Made by a program: the position numbers and the translations under genes
Assembly (NCBI GenBank): GCA_017427285.1
Contig: JAFRTE010000043.1
Span: forward strand, 1 to 64,000
Reading direction: 5' to 3'
Source of the DNA: Clostridia bacterium
GTDB taxonomy: Bacteria > Bacillota > Clostridia > Oscillospirales > UBA644
Length of the DNA stretch: 64,000 nucleotides
The notes under the pieces: generated by a model
Database searches by the model: none
The model's input: only the letters and a program-made list of their open reading frames with translations
Told to the model about the DNA's origin: nothing
Part shown: one piece after another, positions 41,477 through 50,143 of the stretch
Numbering within the stretch: position 1 is the stretch's first letter
How the letters are laid out: every line of letters starts with the position of its first letter

Positions 41477-43120
41477 ATGAAATCTACTGATTACGGAAGA
41501 ACAGACGGCAGAAGAGACTATATTTTCGGAGACGCCGAACTCAGGCGCGGGATATGCGAAAAGCTTATTTCGCTTATGCGCGATTCGGGCTATAAAGAAA
41601 CTGTTACACCTACCGCGGAGTCATACGAAGTTTTTTCGGCGGACCCCACAAGACCGATGGGAAACAGCGTTTATAAATTTACCGACGAGCAAAACAGACT
41701 GATGGCTCTTCGCTGCGACTGCACCGTCCCCATTGCGAGAATAGCCGCAACAAAACTCACCGACACTCCCCTTCCCTACAGGATGTTTTACTGTCAAAAC
41801 GTTTTTTCAGCGCCGTCGTCGGGCAACCGTCTAACGGAAGAAACGCAGTGCGGAGCGGAGCTTATAGGCACAGACCCGCAAAGCAGCATCGAAGCGGATA
41901 CCGAGATACTTGAGCTCGCCGCAAAATGCATGAAAGCGCTTTTCGGGGAAAATTTCAGCATAGAGATCGGCCACGGCAGGCTTTTTACTACGCTTGCCGA
42001 GCTGTATGGAATAGACGGCGAGACTGCCGAAGCGGTCCGCAAACTTATTGAAACAAAAAATTTCGCGTCCATCGAGTCGATGGATATTCCCAAACCGTTT
42101 AAGATGCTGCCGAAAATGTTCGGAAACGCAAGCAGCGAAGACCTTGCGTCGCTTGATAAACTGACGGAAGAAACGGGTTCGGAAAAGATAAAAGAAATAA
42201 TAGATTACATTAAAACGATAATAATCAAGCTGAAAGAAAAGGGCTACGGAAACTGTCTGTCGTTTGATCTGGGGCTTGTCGGACGGCTCGACTACTATAC
42301 CGGCATTATTTTCGGCGGATTTGTTAAGGGACTCGGACACTCCGTTTTGCTCGGAGGAAGATACGACAGTCTGACCGCAAAATTCGGCAGAAAGCTTGCC
42401 GCTACGGGATTCGGAGTTACGGTCGACGATATTTTCGATCTGCTGAAAGACAAGAAAGAAGAAAACGCCGAAAAAGGACCCGCTCGCCCCGTTCGTATTG
42501 CTCTTACAAAGGGCAGACTTGAAACAAAAACAGTTGAAATGCTCGAAAAAAACGGGATAGACTGTTCCTCGCTCAAAAACAAGGGCAGAAAACTCGTTTT
42601 CCCGCTCGATAACGGCAGATTTGAGGTTATGCTCGTAAAAAGCCGCGATGTTATAACGTATGTCGAGCACGGAGTCTGCGATCTTGGGATCGTGGGAAGC
42701 GACACTATAGCGGAATACGGTACCGCCGTTTACGAGCTTGCCAACCTCGGATTCGGAAAATGCAGAATGGCGCTTGCCGGTACGGCAAAATACAAAAACG
42801 ATCCCGATTCTTTCTTCGGCGGATATTCAAAAAAGGTTATTGCAACAAAATTCGTAAACGTTGCAAAAAGATATGCCGCGTCAAAGAAAGCGGATGTTGA
42901 AACCGTATCGATAGAAGGTTCCGTAGAGCTTGCGCCGATTCTCGGACTTGCCGACGGCATCGTGGATATTGTTGAAACGGGCGATACTCTCAGGGAAAAC
43001 GGACTTGAAATAATAGAAGAAATATTCCCCGTTTCCGCAAGAATAGTTGCAAATATCGCAGCAACGAAACTCAGGAAAAAAGAGATAGACGAAATCCTTT
43101 CGGATGTCTTCAAAGTCTGA
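41477..43120 (+). CDS. hisZG: HisZ–HisG fusion: ATP phosphoribosyltransferase with regulatory domain
   Basis: 547 residues. Residues 1 to about 322 are HisZ, a histidyl-tRNA synthetase paralogue (RRDYIFGDAELRRGI, MALRCDCTVPIAR, LVGRLDYYTGIIF). After a charged linker (about 324-336), residues 337-547 form a short-form HisG (RPVRIALTKGRLETKTVEML, CDLGIVGSDTIAE, GIVDIVETGDTLRENGL with the PRPP loop). Short HisG normally needs a separate HisZ in a hetero-octamer; here both are one chain. It catalyses the first step of histidine synthesis, ATP plus PRPP to phosphoribosyl-ATP, usually feedback-inhibited by histidine. First gene of the operon; the ATG follows GGGTG. Confidence 0.92.
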   Translation: MKSTDYGRTDGRRDYIFGDAELRRGICEKLISLMRDSGYKETVTPTAESYEVFSADPTRPMGNSVYKFTDEQNRLMALRCDCTVPIARIAATKLTDTPLPYRMFYCQNVFSAPSSGNRLTEETQCGAELIGTDPQSSIEADTEILELAAKCMKALFGENFSIEIGHGRLFTTLAELYGIDGETAEAVRKLIETKNFASIESMDIPKPFKMLPKMFGNASSEDLASLDKLTEETGSEKIKEIIDYIKTIIIKLKEKGYGNCLSFDLGLVGRLDYYTGIIFGGFVKGLGHSVLLGGRYDSLTAKFGRKLAATGFGVTVDDIFDLLKDKKEENAEKGPARPVRIALTKGRLETKTVEMLEKNGIDCSSLKNKGRKLVFPLDNGRFEVMLVKSRDVITYVEHGVCDLGIVGSDTIAEYGTAVYELANLGFGKCRMALAGTAKYKNDPDSFFGGYSKKVIATKFVNVAKRYAASKKADVETVSIEGSVELAPILGLADGIVDIVETGDTLRENGLEIIEEIFPVSARIVANIAATKLRKKEIDEILSDVFKV

Positions 43121-43141
43121 GGCAAGATCAGAGGTGTAAAA

Positions 43142-44425
43142 ATGCTTAAAATATACCGCGAAAGAGATTTACCGGGTTTTTTCGGACAGCTTGACGAAAA
43201 AAGAAATTCCGCAGAAACGGACGTTACGAAAACCGTTTTGCAGATAATAGAGGACGTAAGGCAAAACGGCGATACGGCACTGAAAAAATATACCGAAAAA
43301 TTTGACGGAGTATCTCCCGAAAGTTTTGAAATCCCGATAGAAAAAGCAACGGAAGCGCTTGATAAATCCCGCATAAAAGGTCCTCTTCTTGCGGCTGCGA
43401 AAAATATAAAACAGTACCACGAAAAGCAGGTCGCTCACGGTTTTAAAACCGAAAGCGCTGACGGCTGCGTTGTCGGACGGCGCGTTTTGCCTCTTAAACG
43501 CGTCGGTGTTTACGTTCCCGGGGGAAAGGCGGCATATCCTTCATCTGTGCTTATGAATGCGATCCCTGCAAAGGTCGCGGGCGTTGAAGAAATAATAATG
43601 GTCACTCCTCCTCCGAAAAACGAGGACGAAAATACGGATATCCTTGCCGCCGCGTCGGTTGCGGGCGTTGACAGAATATTTTACTGCGGAGGCGCGCAGG
43701 CGCTCGCCGCTCTTGCATACGGGACCCAAACCGTTCCAAAAACAGATAAAATAGTCGGCCCGGGGAATATATACGTTGCAACGGCAAAAAAGCTGCTTTT
43801 CGGTACGGTCGACATCGATATGATAGCAGGTCCTTCCGAAATATGCGTTATCGCCGACGAGGGCGCTGAAGACGGATACGTTGCCGCAGATCTGCTTTCT
43901 CAGGCGGAGCACGACGAGCTTGCGTCGTCCGTTTTGATCTGTTTTTCTGAAGAAAAAGCAAGAAGAGTTGAAAAGCAGATCGAAATACAGCTGCAGTCCC
44001 TTTCACGCAGAGAAATCATTATAAGATCGCTGAAAAACAACGGCGCCGCAATTATTTGCGACGGCATCGAAAACGCGCTTGAAATCGCAAACAAAATCGC
44101 GCCCGAGCATCTTGAGCTTTGCGTTAATGAACCGTTCAAATATCTCGATTCGGTAAAAAATGCCGGTTCGGTCTTTCTTGGCTACTATTCGCCCGAGCCG
44201 CTCGGAGATTATTACGCAGGACCGAATCACGTGCTTCCCACATCCGGCACGGCGAGATTTTTCTCTCCTCTTTCCGTCGAAAGCTTTACGAAAACAAGTT
44301 CTTTCATATATTATACTGCCTCCGCTCTGTCAAAGGCGGCGTCTGATATAACGGCGATAGCGCGTGCGGAAAGACTGACCGCGCATGCGAATGCAATAGA
44401 AATAAGGAACGGTAAACAAAAATGA
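43142..44425 (+). CDS. hisD: Histidinol dehydrogenase
   Basis: 427 residues. RVGVYVPGGKAAYPSSVLM, GGAQALAALAYGT, VGPGNIYVATAKKLLFG and IAGPSEICVIAD are the NAD- and zinc-site blocks; SQAEHDELAS holds zinc ligands. It carries out the last two oxidations, histidinol to histidine. It overlaps hisC by 4 nt. Confidence 0.97.
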   Translation: MLKIYRERDLPGFFGQLDEKRNSAETDVTKTVLQIIEDVRQNGDTALKKYTEKFDGVSPESFEIPIEKATEALDKSRIKGPLLAAAKNIKQYHEKQVAHGFKTESADGCVVGRRVLPLKRVGVYVPGGKAAYPSSVLMNAIPAKVAGVEEIIMVTPPPKNEDENTDILAAASVAGVDRIFYCGGAQALAALAYGTQTVPKTDKIVGPGNIYVATAKKLLFGTVDIDMIAGPSEICVIADEGAEDGYVAADLLSQAEHDELASSVLICFSEEKARRVEKQIEIQLQSLSRREIIIRSLKNNGAAIICDGIENALEIANKIAPEHLELCVNEPFKYLDSVKNAGSVFLGYYSPEPLGDYYAGPNHVLPTSGTARFFSPLSVESFTKTSSFIYYTASALSKAASDITAIARAERLTAHANAIEIRNGKQK

Positions 44426-45486
44426 CTTTCGGAAACAAACTCAAAGATACGGAAGAGTACATTCCGCAAACGTATACACCCGCAATGATCCGTCTTGACT
44501 CAAACGAGAGTTATGCGGATATGCCGGACGAGATGAAAAACAAAGTCCTAGCCGAAATCAGCGCGCAGGCGTTCAACAGATACCCCGATCCTGCCGCCAA
44601 CGCGCTTTGCAAGGCGTTTGCGGATTATTGCGGACTTTATGCGGCAAACGTAGTTGCGGGAAACGGAAGCGACGAGCTGATTTCAATAATGTGTTCCGCG
44701 CTGCTGCCCTCGCATTCAAGAGTACTTGTTCTGTCTCCCGATTTTTCCGTATACAGAATTTATGCCAATCTTTATGAAAACACCGTAATCACGGTAGACA
44801 AAGACGAAGATCTTAATTTCGACATTGAAAATGTTATTTCAGTTGCGAAATCCCGAGCGGTAGATCTGATAATTTTTTCAAATCCGTGCAATCCAACGGG
44901 ACAGGGAATAACGGCTGCCGATGCGGAAAAGCTTATCTCGTCCGTAAACTGCGCCGTTTGCGTTGACGAGGCGTATATGGAATTCTGGACCGCAAACGAA
45001 ACGGTCCTGCCATTAATAAACAGATACGATAATCTTATCGTGCTCAAAACGCTCTCGAAGGCGTTCGGCATGGCAGGTTTCCGCCTCGGGTTTGCCGTAG
45101 CGGGGATGGATACCGTATCTCTTTTCAGAAAAGCGAAAATGCCGTATAACGTAAACGTGCTCTCGCAGGCAGCGGGACTTGCGGCGATGAAAAACAGAGA
45201 ATATCTCAAAAACATGACTTCTCAGATAATTGCGAGAAAAAATATGCTTTATGAGTCCGTAAAACCGCTTGAAAACGCGGATTTTAAAGTATTTGATACA
45301 AAAACCAATTTTATTACCGTAAAAACGCCGAATGCGTCCGCAATTCACTCTTATCTTCTGAAAAACAATATTTCCGTTCGATACATTGCTCCGGATTTTC
45401 TGCGTATCACCGCGGGAACGAGGGGCGAAAACGACATGCTTAAAACCAAACTGGAGGCAGCACTGAATGAGACAGGAATTCATTAA
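44422..45486 (+). CDS. hisC: Histidinol-phosphate aminotransferase
   Basis: 354 residues, fold type I PLP enzyme. IRLDSNESYADMP is near the N-terminus, then NGSDELI, NPCNPTGQ, and the PLP Lys in KTLSKAFGMAGFRLGF. It converts imidazole-acetol phosphate to histidinol phosphate. The end overlaps hisB by 20 nt. Confidence 0.95.
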   Translation: MTFGNKLKDTEEYIPQTYTPAMIRLDSNESYADMPDEMKNKVLAEISAQAFNRYPDPAANALCKAFADYCGLYAANVVAGNGSDELISIMCSALLPSHSRVLVLSPDFSVYRIYANLYENTVITVDKDEDLNFDIENVISVAKSRAVDLIIFSNPCNPTGQGITAADAEKLISSVNCAVCVDEAYMEFWTANETVLPLINRYDNLIVLKTLSKAFGMAGFRLGFAVAGMDTVSLFRKAKMPYNVNVLSQAAGLAAMKNREYLKNMTSQIIARKNMLYESVKPLENADFKVFDTKTNFITVKTPNASAIHSYLLKNNISVRYIAPDFLRITAGTRGENDMLKTKLEAALNETGIH

Positions 45487-46048
45487 CAGACAAACGGCCG
45501 AAACACGTATTTCCGTTAATCTGTCCGTAGACGGCACGGGCTCTTTCGACGGATCGTCGGGTATCGGATTTTTTGACCACATGCTCAATTCGTTTGCGGT
45601 CCACGGAGGATTCGACATTGTGCTGAGTGCAAAAGGCGATCTTAACGTTGACTGTCACCATACCGTTGAAGATATAGGTATAGTCCTCGGAAAAGCGTTT
45701 TACGGAGCGTTGGGAGACAAGCGCGGCATAGCCCGCTTCGGCAGCTGCGCGATACCTATGGACGAAGCTCTGGCGAGAGCGGTTGTCGATATCTCGGGCA
45801 GACCGTACCTCGTTTTTGACGCAGAGTTTAAAGACAGCAAGGTCGGAGAGTTTGACACGTGCCTTACCGAAGAGTTTTTCAGAGCGTTTGCGTTCAACGC
45901 AGGCATAACTCTTCATCTCGCGCTTTTATACGGCAGCAATTCTCACCACTGCATAGAAGCGCTGTTTAAATCGTCTGCCCGCGCCCTGAAAGCCGCCGTT
46001 AAAATCGACGGGGAAAGTATTCCGAGCACGAAGGATTTTATTGAATGA
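45467..46048 (+). CDS. hisB: Imidazoleglycerol-phosphate dehydratase
   Basis: 193 residues, the monofunctional form. GFFDHMLNSFAVHGGFD, DCHHTVEDIGIVLG, and EEFFRAFAFNAGITLH with SNSHHCIEALFK supply the Mn ligands. There is no fused histidinol-phosphatase domain, and no separate phosphatase is seen in the operon. Overlaps hisH by 4 nt. Confidence 0.97.
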   Translation: MRQEFINRQTAETRISVNLSVDGTGSFDGSSGIGFFDHMLNSFAVHGGFDIVLSAKGDLNVDCHHTVEDIGIVLGKAFYGALGDKRGIARFGSCAIPMDEALARAVVDISGRPYLVFDAEFKDSKVGEFDTCLTEEFFRAFAFNAGITLHLALLYGSNSHHCIEALFKSSARALKAAVKIDGESIPSTKDFIE

Positions 46049-46680
46049 AGCTTGCGATAGTTGACTACGGGGCTGGAAATCTGCGCTCGGTCGTTAAAGC
46101 GTTTGATTTTATCGGACAGGATTGCGTAATAACGTCTTCAAAAGACGTAATAAACTCGTGCGCAGGTGTCGTCCTTCCGGGCGTAGGAGCATTCAGGGAA
46201 GCGGCAAACAAGCTGAAAGCCGCCGGGCTCTGGGATCATTTAAAGGCGGAGGCCAAAAAAGGAAAGGCGCTTTTCGGGATATGCCTTGGAATGCAGCTTT
46301 TGTTTGACGGAAGCACCGAGTTCGGATATTCGGAAGGGCTCGGGTTGATAGAGGGCTCCGTTGACGGAATAGATACCGGCGGAAAGCCGCTCAAAATACC
46401 TCATATCGGCTGGAACACCCTGCTTTTCAATAAAAAAACCGCCCTTTTTGAAGGTATGGATTACGGAACTTACGTTTACTTCGTCCATTCTTTTTCCGCA
46501 AAAACGTCCGATGAAAACGTAACCGCCTTTACCGATTACGGCGTGAAGACGGTAGCGTCGGCAGAGAAAAAAAATGTGCTCGGCACGCAGTTCCATCCCG
46601 AAAAAAGCGGCGAAGAAGGACTTAAAATTCTCAGAAATTTCTGTAATATGGTGAAACATGATAATTTTACCTGCAATTGA
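46045..46680 (+). CDS. hisH: Imidazole glycerol phosphate synthase, glutaminase subunit
   Basis: 211 residues, class I amidotransferase. The nucleophile Cys is in GICLGMQLLF, and the catalytic His and Glu are in GTQFHPEKSG. It supplies ammonia to HisF. The end overlaps hisA by 23 nt. Confidence 0.96.
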   Translation: MKLAIVDYGAGNLRSVVKAFDFIGQDCVITSSKDVINSCAGVVLPGVGAFREAANKLKAAGLWDHLKAEAKKGKALFGICLGMQLLFDGSTEFGYSEGLGLIEGSVDGIDTGGKPLKIPHIGWNTLLFNKKTALFEGMDYGTYVYFVHSFSAKTSDENVTAFTDYGVKTVASAEKKNVLGTQFHPEKSGEEGLKILRNFCNMVKHDNFTCN

Positions 46681-47374
46681 CATAAAAGACGGTCAGTGCG
46701 TCCGTTTGCTTCGCGGAGAGTTCGGCACCGTGCATAAAGTAGCGGAAAGCCCGGAAATATCCGCCCGAAACTTTATAGAAAAAGGCGCGGGATTTCTTCA
46801 TGTAGTCGACCTTGACGGAGCGCTGATGAAAAAGCCCGTGAATATCGAAACGGTAAAAAGAATAATAAATCTCGGCGTCCCCGTTGAGATCGGGGGCGGG
46901 ATCCGCACGGAAAAAGATTTTGAAACATACGCCGAGCTTGGAGCGAAAAGAATAGTCCTCGGATCCGTTGCATTAACGGATAAAGCGCTCGTCAAACGCT
47001 GCGCCGATAATTATCCGTCCCTTACGGCAGTAGGAATAGACGCGAAAAACGGTTTTGTTTCAACGGAGGGCTGGCTTTGCAACGGCAACGTTGAATATAC
47101 CGAGCTTGCAAAAGAAGTTGAAGCAATAGGCGTAAGATACGTTATTTTTACGGATATCGCCAGAGACGGCACTCTTGAGGGCCCCAATTTAGAGCAGCTG
47201 TCCCGTCTCAAAAACGCAGTATCCGTAAATATCATCGCGTCGGGCGGCATCCGCGACATAAACGATATAAAAAACTGCAAATCACTCGGTATTTACGGCG
47301 CCGTTTGCGGAAAATCACTTTATTCGGGTACCCTTGACCTGCGGGAGGCGATCGAATGCTCGCAAAAAGAATAA
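46658..47374 (+). CDS. hisA: ProFAR isomerase
   Basis: 238 residues, TIM barrel. The blocks [16 protein letters not shown] with catalytic Asp, [31 protein letters not shown] and [11 protein letters not shown] are conserved. It isomerises ProFAR to PRFAR. Overlaps hisF by 19 nt. Confidence 0.97.
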   Translation: MIILPAIDIKDGQCVRLLRGEFGTVHKVAESPEISARNFIEKGAGFLHVVDLDGALMKKPVNIETVKRIINLGVPVEIGGGIRTEKDFETYAELGAKRIVLGSVALTDKALVKRCADNYPSLTAVGIDAKNGFVSTEGWLCNGNVEYTELAKEVEAIGVRYVIFTDIARDGTLEGPNLEQLSRLKNAVSVNIIASGGIRDINDIKNCKSLGIYGAVCGKSLYSGTLDLREAIECSQKE

Positions 47375-48159
47375 TTCCGTGTCTCGACATAAACAACGGA
47401 CGTGTTGTAAAGGGAACTAAATTTATACACCTCCGTGACGTCGGCGATCCTGCGTCCATAGCCAAGGAATACAACGCTCAGGGAGCGGATGAAATAGTTT
47501 TTCTTGATATCACCGCTTCAAGCGAAGGAAGAGGAACGCTTCTTGACGTTATAGAGCGCACCGCAAGCGAAGTTTTTCTGCCCGTTACCGTCGGCGGAGG
47601 GATAAGAACGACTGACGACATAAAGGAGATCCTCCGCGTAGGTGCGGATAAAATATCCGTAAATTCCGCGGCGGTCAAGGATGAAACGCTTGTTTCAAGA
47701 GCCGCCGACATGTTCGGGTCGCAATGCGTCGTAGTAGCGATAGACGTAAAGCGCGTCCCTTCAAAAAATGAGTATAACGGCGTATTTCCGTCCGATTTCG
47801 GAACGGACATAGACGATTTTCACGTTGTTATCCACGGCGGAAGGACAGACACGGGAATAAACGCCGTTGAGTGGGCAAAGAGAGTTGAAAAGCTCGGGGC
47901 GGGAGAAATACTTCTTACCTCAATGGATACCGACGGAGTAAAAAAGGGATTTGATATCGAAATCACGAAAATCATCTCCGACGCGGTATCGATACCGGTA
48001 ATCGCCTCGGGAGGATGCGGAAGTCTTGAAGATTTCCGCGATGTTTTCAGAGAAACGGACGCTTCCGCCGCACTTGCCGCGTCGCTTTTCCATTTCGGGG
48101 AGCTTTCGGTGCCTCAGGTTAAAAACTATCTGAAAGAACAGGAGATACCTGTAAGATGA
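47356..48159 (+). CDS. hisF: Imidazole glycerol phosphate synthase, cyclase subunit
   Basis: 267 residues. [15 protein letters not shown] includes the catalytic Asp, and [25 protein letters not shown] and [11 protein letters not shown] complete the phosphate and active sites. It makes IGP and AICAR from PRFAR with ammonia from HisH. AICAR links back to purine synthesis. Overlaps hisI by 4 nt. Confidence 0.97.
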   Translation: MLAKRIIPCLDINNGRVVKGTKFIHLRDVGDPASIAKEYNAQGADEIVFLDITASSEGRGTLLDVIERTASEVFLPVTVGGGIRTTDDIKEILRVGADKISVNSAAVKDETLVSRAADMFGSQCVVVAIDVKRVPSKNEYNGVFPSDFGTDIDDFHVVIHGGRTDTGINAVEWAKRVEKLGAGEILLTSMDTDGVKKGFDIEITKIISDAVSIPVIASGGCGSLEDFRDVFRETDASAALAASLFHFGELSVPQVKNYLKEQEIPVR

Positions 48160-48482
48160 GCTGGGAAGATAAGATTTTTTGCGGCAGAGAGCTTGTTCCC
48201 GCAATTATAACCGACTGTGAAAACGGCGAAGTGCTCATGCTTGCGTATATGAACAGAGAATCGTTTAAAAAGACTCTGGAAACCGGAAAAACATGGTTTT
48301 TTTCCCGTTCGAGAAACACTCTCTGGAACAAGGGAGAGACGAGCGGACACTGGCAATACGTTAAATCGGTAAAAAGCGACTGCGACAACGATACGCTGCT
48401 CATTTCCGTTAAGCAAATCGGTCCCGCATGCCATACGGGAGCGCGCAGCTGCTTTTTCAATATTATTACGGAGGGAAAATGA
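48156..48482 (+). CDS. hisI: Phosphoribosyl-AMP cyclohydrolase
   Basis: 108 residues. [41 protein letters not shown] and [12 protein letters not shown] contain the zinc and magnesium ligands. A stand-alone form, not fused to HisE. Overlaps hisE by 4 nt. Confidence 0.97.
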   Translation: MSWEDKIFCGRELVPAIITDCENGEVLMLAYMNRESFKKTLETGKTWFFSRSRNTLWNKGETSGHWQYVKSVKSDCDNDTLLISVKQIGPACHTGARSCFFNIITEGK

Positions 48483-48826
48483 AAGACACGTTAAACGAAC
48501 TTTACGAAGTTGTTCTGTCAAGAAAAAACGAAAAGGCGGAAGGGTCTTATACCTGCTACCTTTTTGAAAAAGGTCTTGACAAGATATTGAAAAAAGTGGG
48601 AGAAGAATGTTCCGAAACCATAATAGCGGCAAAAAACGCCGAAAACATCGACAATAATGAGAAAAAAGCGGACGTTATAGGCGAAATATGCGACCTTTTT
48701 TATCACGTTACCGTGATGATGGCGCAGCTCGGCGTTACTCCCGACGAGGTGAACGCGGAGCTTGAAAAGCGGTCGCTGAAAACGGGAAATCTCAAAACTT
48801 TTCATACGACAGACAAAAACACGTAA
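48479..48826 (+). CDS. hisE: Phosphoribosyl-ATP pyrophosphatase
   Basis: 115 residues. MazG-like fold with [15 protein letters not shown] and [12 protein letters not shown] as metal-binding helices. It hydrolyses phosphoribosyl-ATP to phosphoribosyl-AMP. The frame extends upstream to 48428, but the ATG at 48479 overlapping the hisI stop codon and preceded by GGAGGG is the clear start. Last gene of the his operon. Confidence 0.95.
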   Translation: MKDTLNELYEVVLSRKNEKAEGSYTCYLFEKGLDKILKKVGEECSETIIAAKNAENIDNNEKKADVIGEICDLFYHVTVMMAQLGVTPDEVNAELEKRSLKTGNLKTFHTTDKNT

Positions 48827-48870
48827 CCAAACTCAAATTCGAAAAAATTGTAAAATCGGGAAGTTCGCTC

Positions 48871-48898
48871 TTGACAATGTCGATAAATGTGATATAAT
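48871..48898 (+). promoter_or_regulatory. Promoter of the aro operon leader
   Basis: TTGACA at 48871-48876, 16-nt spacer, TATAAT at 48893-48898; transcription should start near 48905. It lies 45 nt after hisE, so the aro genes have their own control. Confidence 0.85.
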
Positions 48899-48926
48899 AC
48901 GCACATATTAATTTTCGGAGCAGAAA

Positions 48927-49013
48927 ATGAAAAGATTTCGTCTTTTTACAGCTGAATACTTCTTTTTCGGTTTTGCATTTTTCTTTAAGCAAAGCCCTGT
49001 TGTGTTTGGCTGA
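48927..49013 (+). CDS. Phe-rich leader peptide (pheL-like) of the aro operon
   Basis: 28 codons plus TGA. The ATG is preceded by CGGAG at 7 nt. Ten of the 28 residues are Phe, with a dense block at residues 11-20 (YFFFGFAFFF); one Tyr starts that block. The peptide has no other recognisable function. The composition, the position between promoter and terminator, and the downstream product (the pathway to phenylalanine) are those of an attenuation leader peptide, like E. coli pheL. Ribosome stalling on the Phe codons would report charged tRNA-Phe levels. Confidence 0.85.
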   Translation: MKRFRLFTAEYFFFGFAFFFKQSPVVFG

Positions 49014-49101
49014 AAAGGTGTAAAGAATTTCGAGCGATCGCTCCTAACGACAATACACATTAAACTCACAGCTGAGCACAGGCTGTGAGCTTTTTATTTT
49101 T
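48969..49101 (+). promoter_or_regulatory. Phenylalanine attenuator: 1:2, 2:3 and 3:4 pairings with terminator
   Basis: Region 1 GGTTTTGC (48969-48976), inside the Phe codons, pairs with region 2 GCAAAGCC (48989-48996). Region 2 can instead pair with region 3: AGCCCTGT (48993-49000) with ACAGGCT (49078-49084, one bulge) and GGCTG (49008-49012) with CAGCT (49069-49073). Regions 3 and 4 form the terminator CTCACAGC (49065-49072)/GCTGTGAG (49082-49089), followed by CTTTTTATTTTT. The 2:3 pairing uses bases of both terminator arms, so the two cannot coexist. A ribosome stalled on Phe codons masks region 1 and should allow readthrough into aroF. Pairings were found by eye. Confidence 0.8.
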
Positions 49102-49113
49102 CGGAGGTTTATT

Positions 49114-50118
49114 ATGATAGTACTTTTGAAGCCCAATCCGGACAAGGCGCAACTTGACAGTCTTATAAAATGGCTTGAATCAAAGGGCGTGGAAATCCAT
49201 CCGACTGTGGGAACAACTCAGACGATACTCGGACTTGTAGGCGACACCTCGCATCTTGATATCGATCTGATTTCGGCGCTCGATATAGTTGCGGGCGTAC
49301 GCAGAGTGCAGGAACCGTACAAAAATGCGAACAGAAAATTCCATCCCGACGATACGGTAATCAAAGTTGGAAACACTGTGATCGGCGGAGGAAATCTGAC
49401 GCTTATTGCCGGTCCGTGCTCGGTTGAATCGGAAGAGCAGATATGCGCTATTGCGAAACAGGTAAAGGAAAGCGGCGCTACGCTTCTTCGCGGCGGCGCA
49501 TTCAAGCCGAGGACTTCACCGTATTCTTTCCAGGGGCTGAGAGATGAAGGATTAAAGCTTCTTTCCGTTGCAAAAAAAATGACGGGACTTCCGATCGTTT
49601 CGGAGATAATGGATATTGCTCATCTCGAATCGTTCGACGACGTTGACGTGATACAGGTCGGAGCAAGAAATATGCAGAATTTTGAGCTCTTAAAGGCGCT
49701 CGGAACGATACGCAAGCCGATTTTGCTGAAAAGAGGTCTGTCGTCCACTTACGAAGAGCTTTTAATGAGCGCGGAATATATCATGGCGGGCGGCAACAAC
49801 AATGTTATTCTCTGCGAGCGCGGAATAAGAACGTTTGAAACTTATACAAGAAACACTCTCGATATTTCCGCGATCCCTGTGCTGAAGCAGCTGAGCCATT
49901 TGCCCGTAATTATAGACCCGAGCCACGCATCGGGAAAATCGGCGCTTGTTGTCCCCCTCGCATGCGCAGCCGTTGCCACGGGAGCGGACGGACTTATCAT
50001 AGAAGTACATAACGATCCCGAGCACGCGCTTTGCGACGGTCCGCAGTCAATACGGCCAGAAGCGTTTGACGCTCTCGTTAAAAAACTCGGTAAGATCTCA
50101 GCGGCCGTAAAGGAATAA
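49114..50118 (+). CDS. aroF: 3-deoxy-7-phosphoheptulonate (DAHP) synthase, type I beta with N-terminal regulatory domain
   Basis: 334 residues. An N-terminal ferredoxin-like/ACT-related domain (about 1-75) precedes the barrel, as in the Thermotoga enzyme, where it mediates feedback inhibition by Tyr and Phe. Barrel blocks: LIAGPCSVESEEQI, LLRGGAFKPRTSPYSFQGL, QVGARNMQNFELL, LLKRGLSST and IIDPSHASGK. It joins PEP and erythrose-4-phosphate, the entry step of the shikimate pathway. First structural gene after the attenuator; GGAGG precedes the ATG. Confidence 0.95.
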   Translation: MIVLLKPNPDKAQLDSLIKWLESKGVEIHPTVGTTQTILGLVGDTSHLDIDLISALDIVAGVRRVQEPYKNANRKFHPDDTVIKVGNTVIGGGNLTLIAGPCSVESEEQICAIAKQVKESGATLLRGGAFKPRTSPYSFQGLRDEGLKLLSVAKKMTGLPIVSEIMDIAHLESFDDVDVIQVGARNMQNFELLKALGTIRKPILLKRGLSSTYEELLMSAEYIMAGGNNNVILCERGIRTFETYTRNTLDISAIPVLKQLSHLPVIIDPSHASGKSALVVPLACAAVATGADGLIIEVHNDPEHALCDGPQSIRPEAFDALVKKLGKISAAVKE

Positions 50119-50143
50119 AACAGTTTTTCGGGGAGACACGGAA

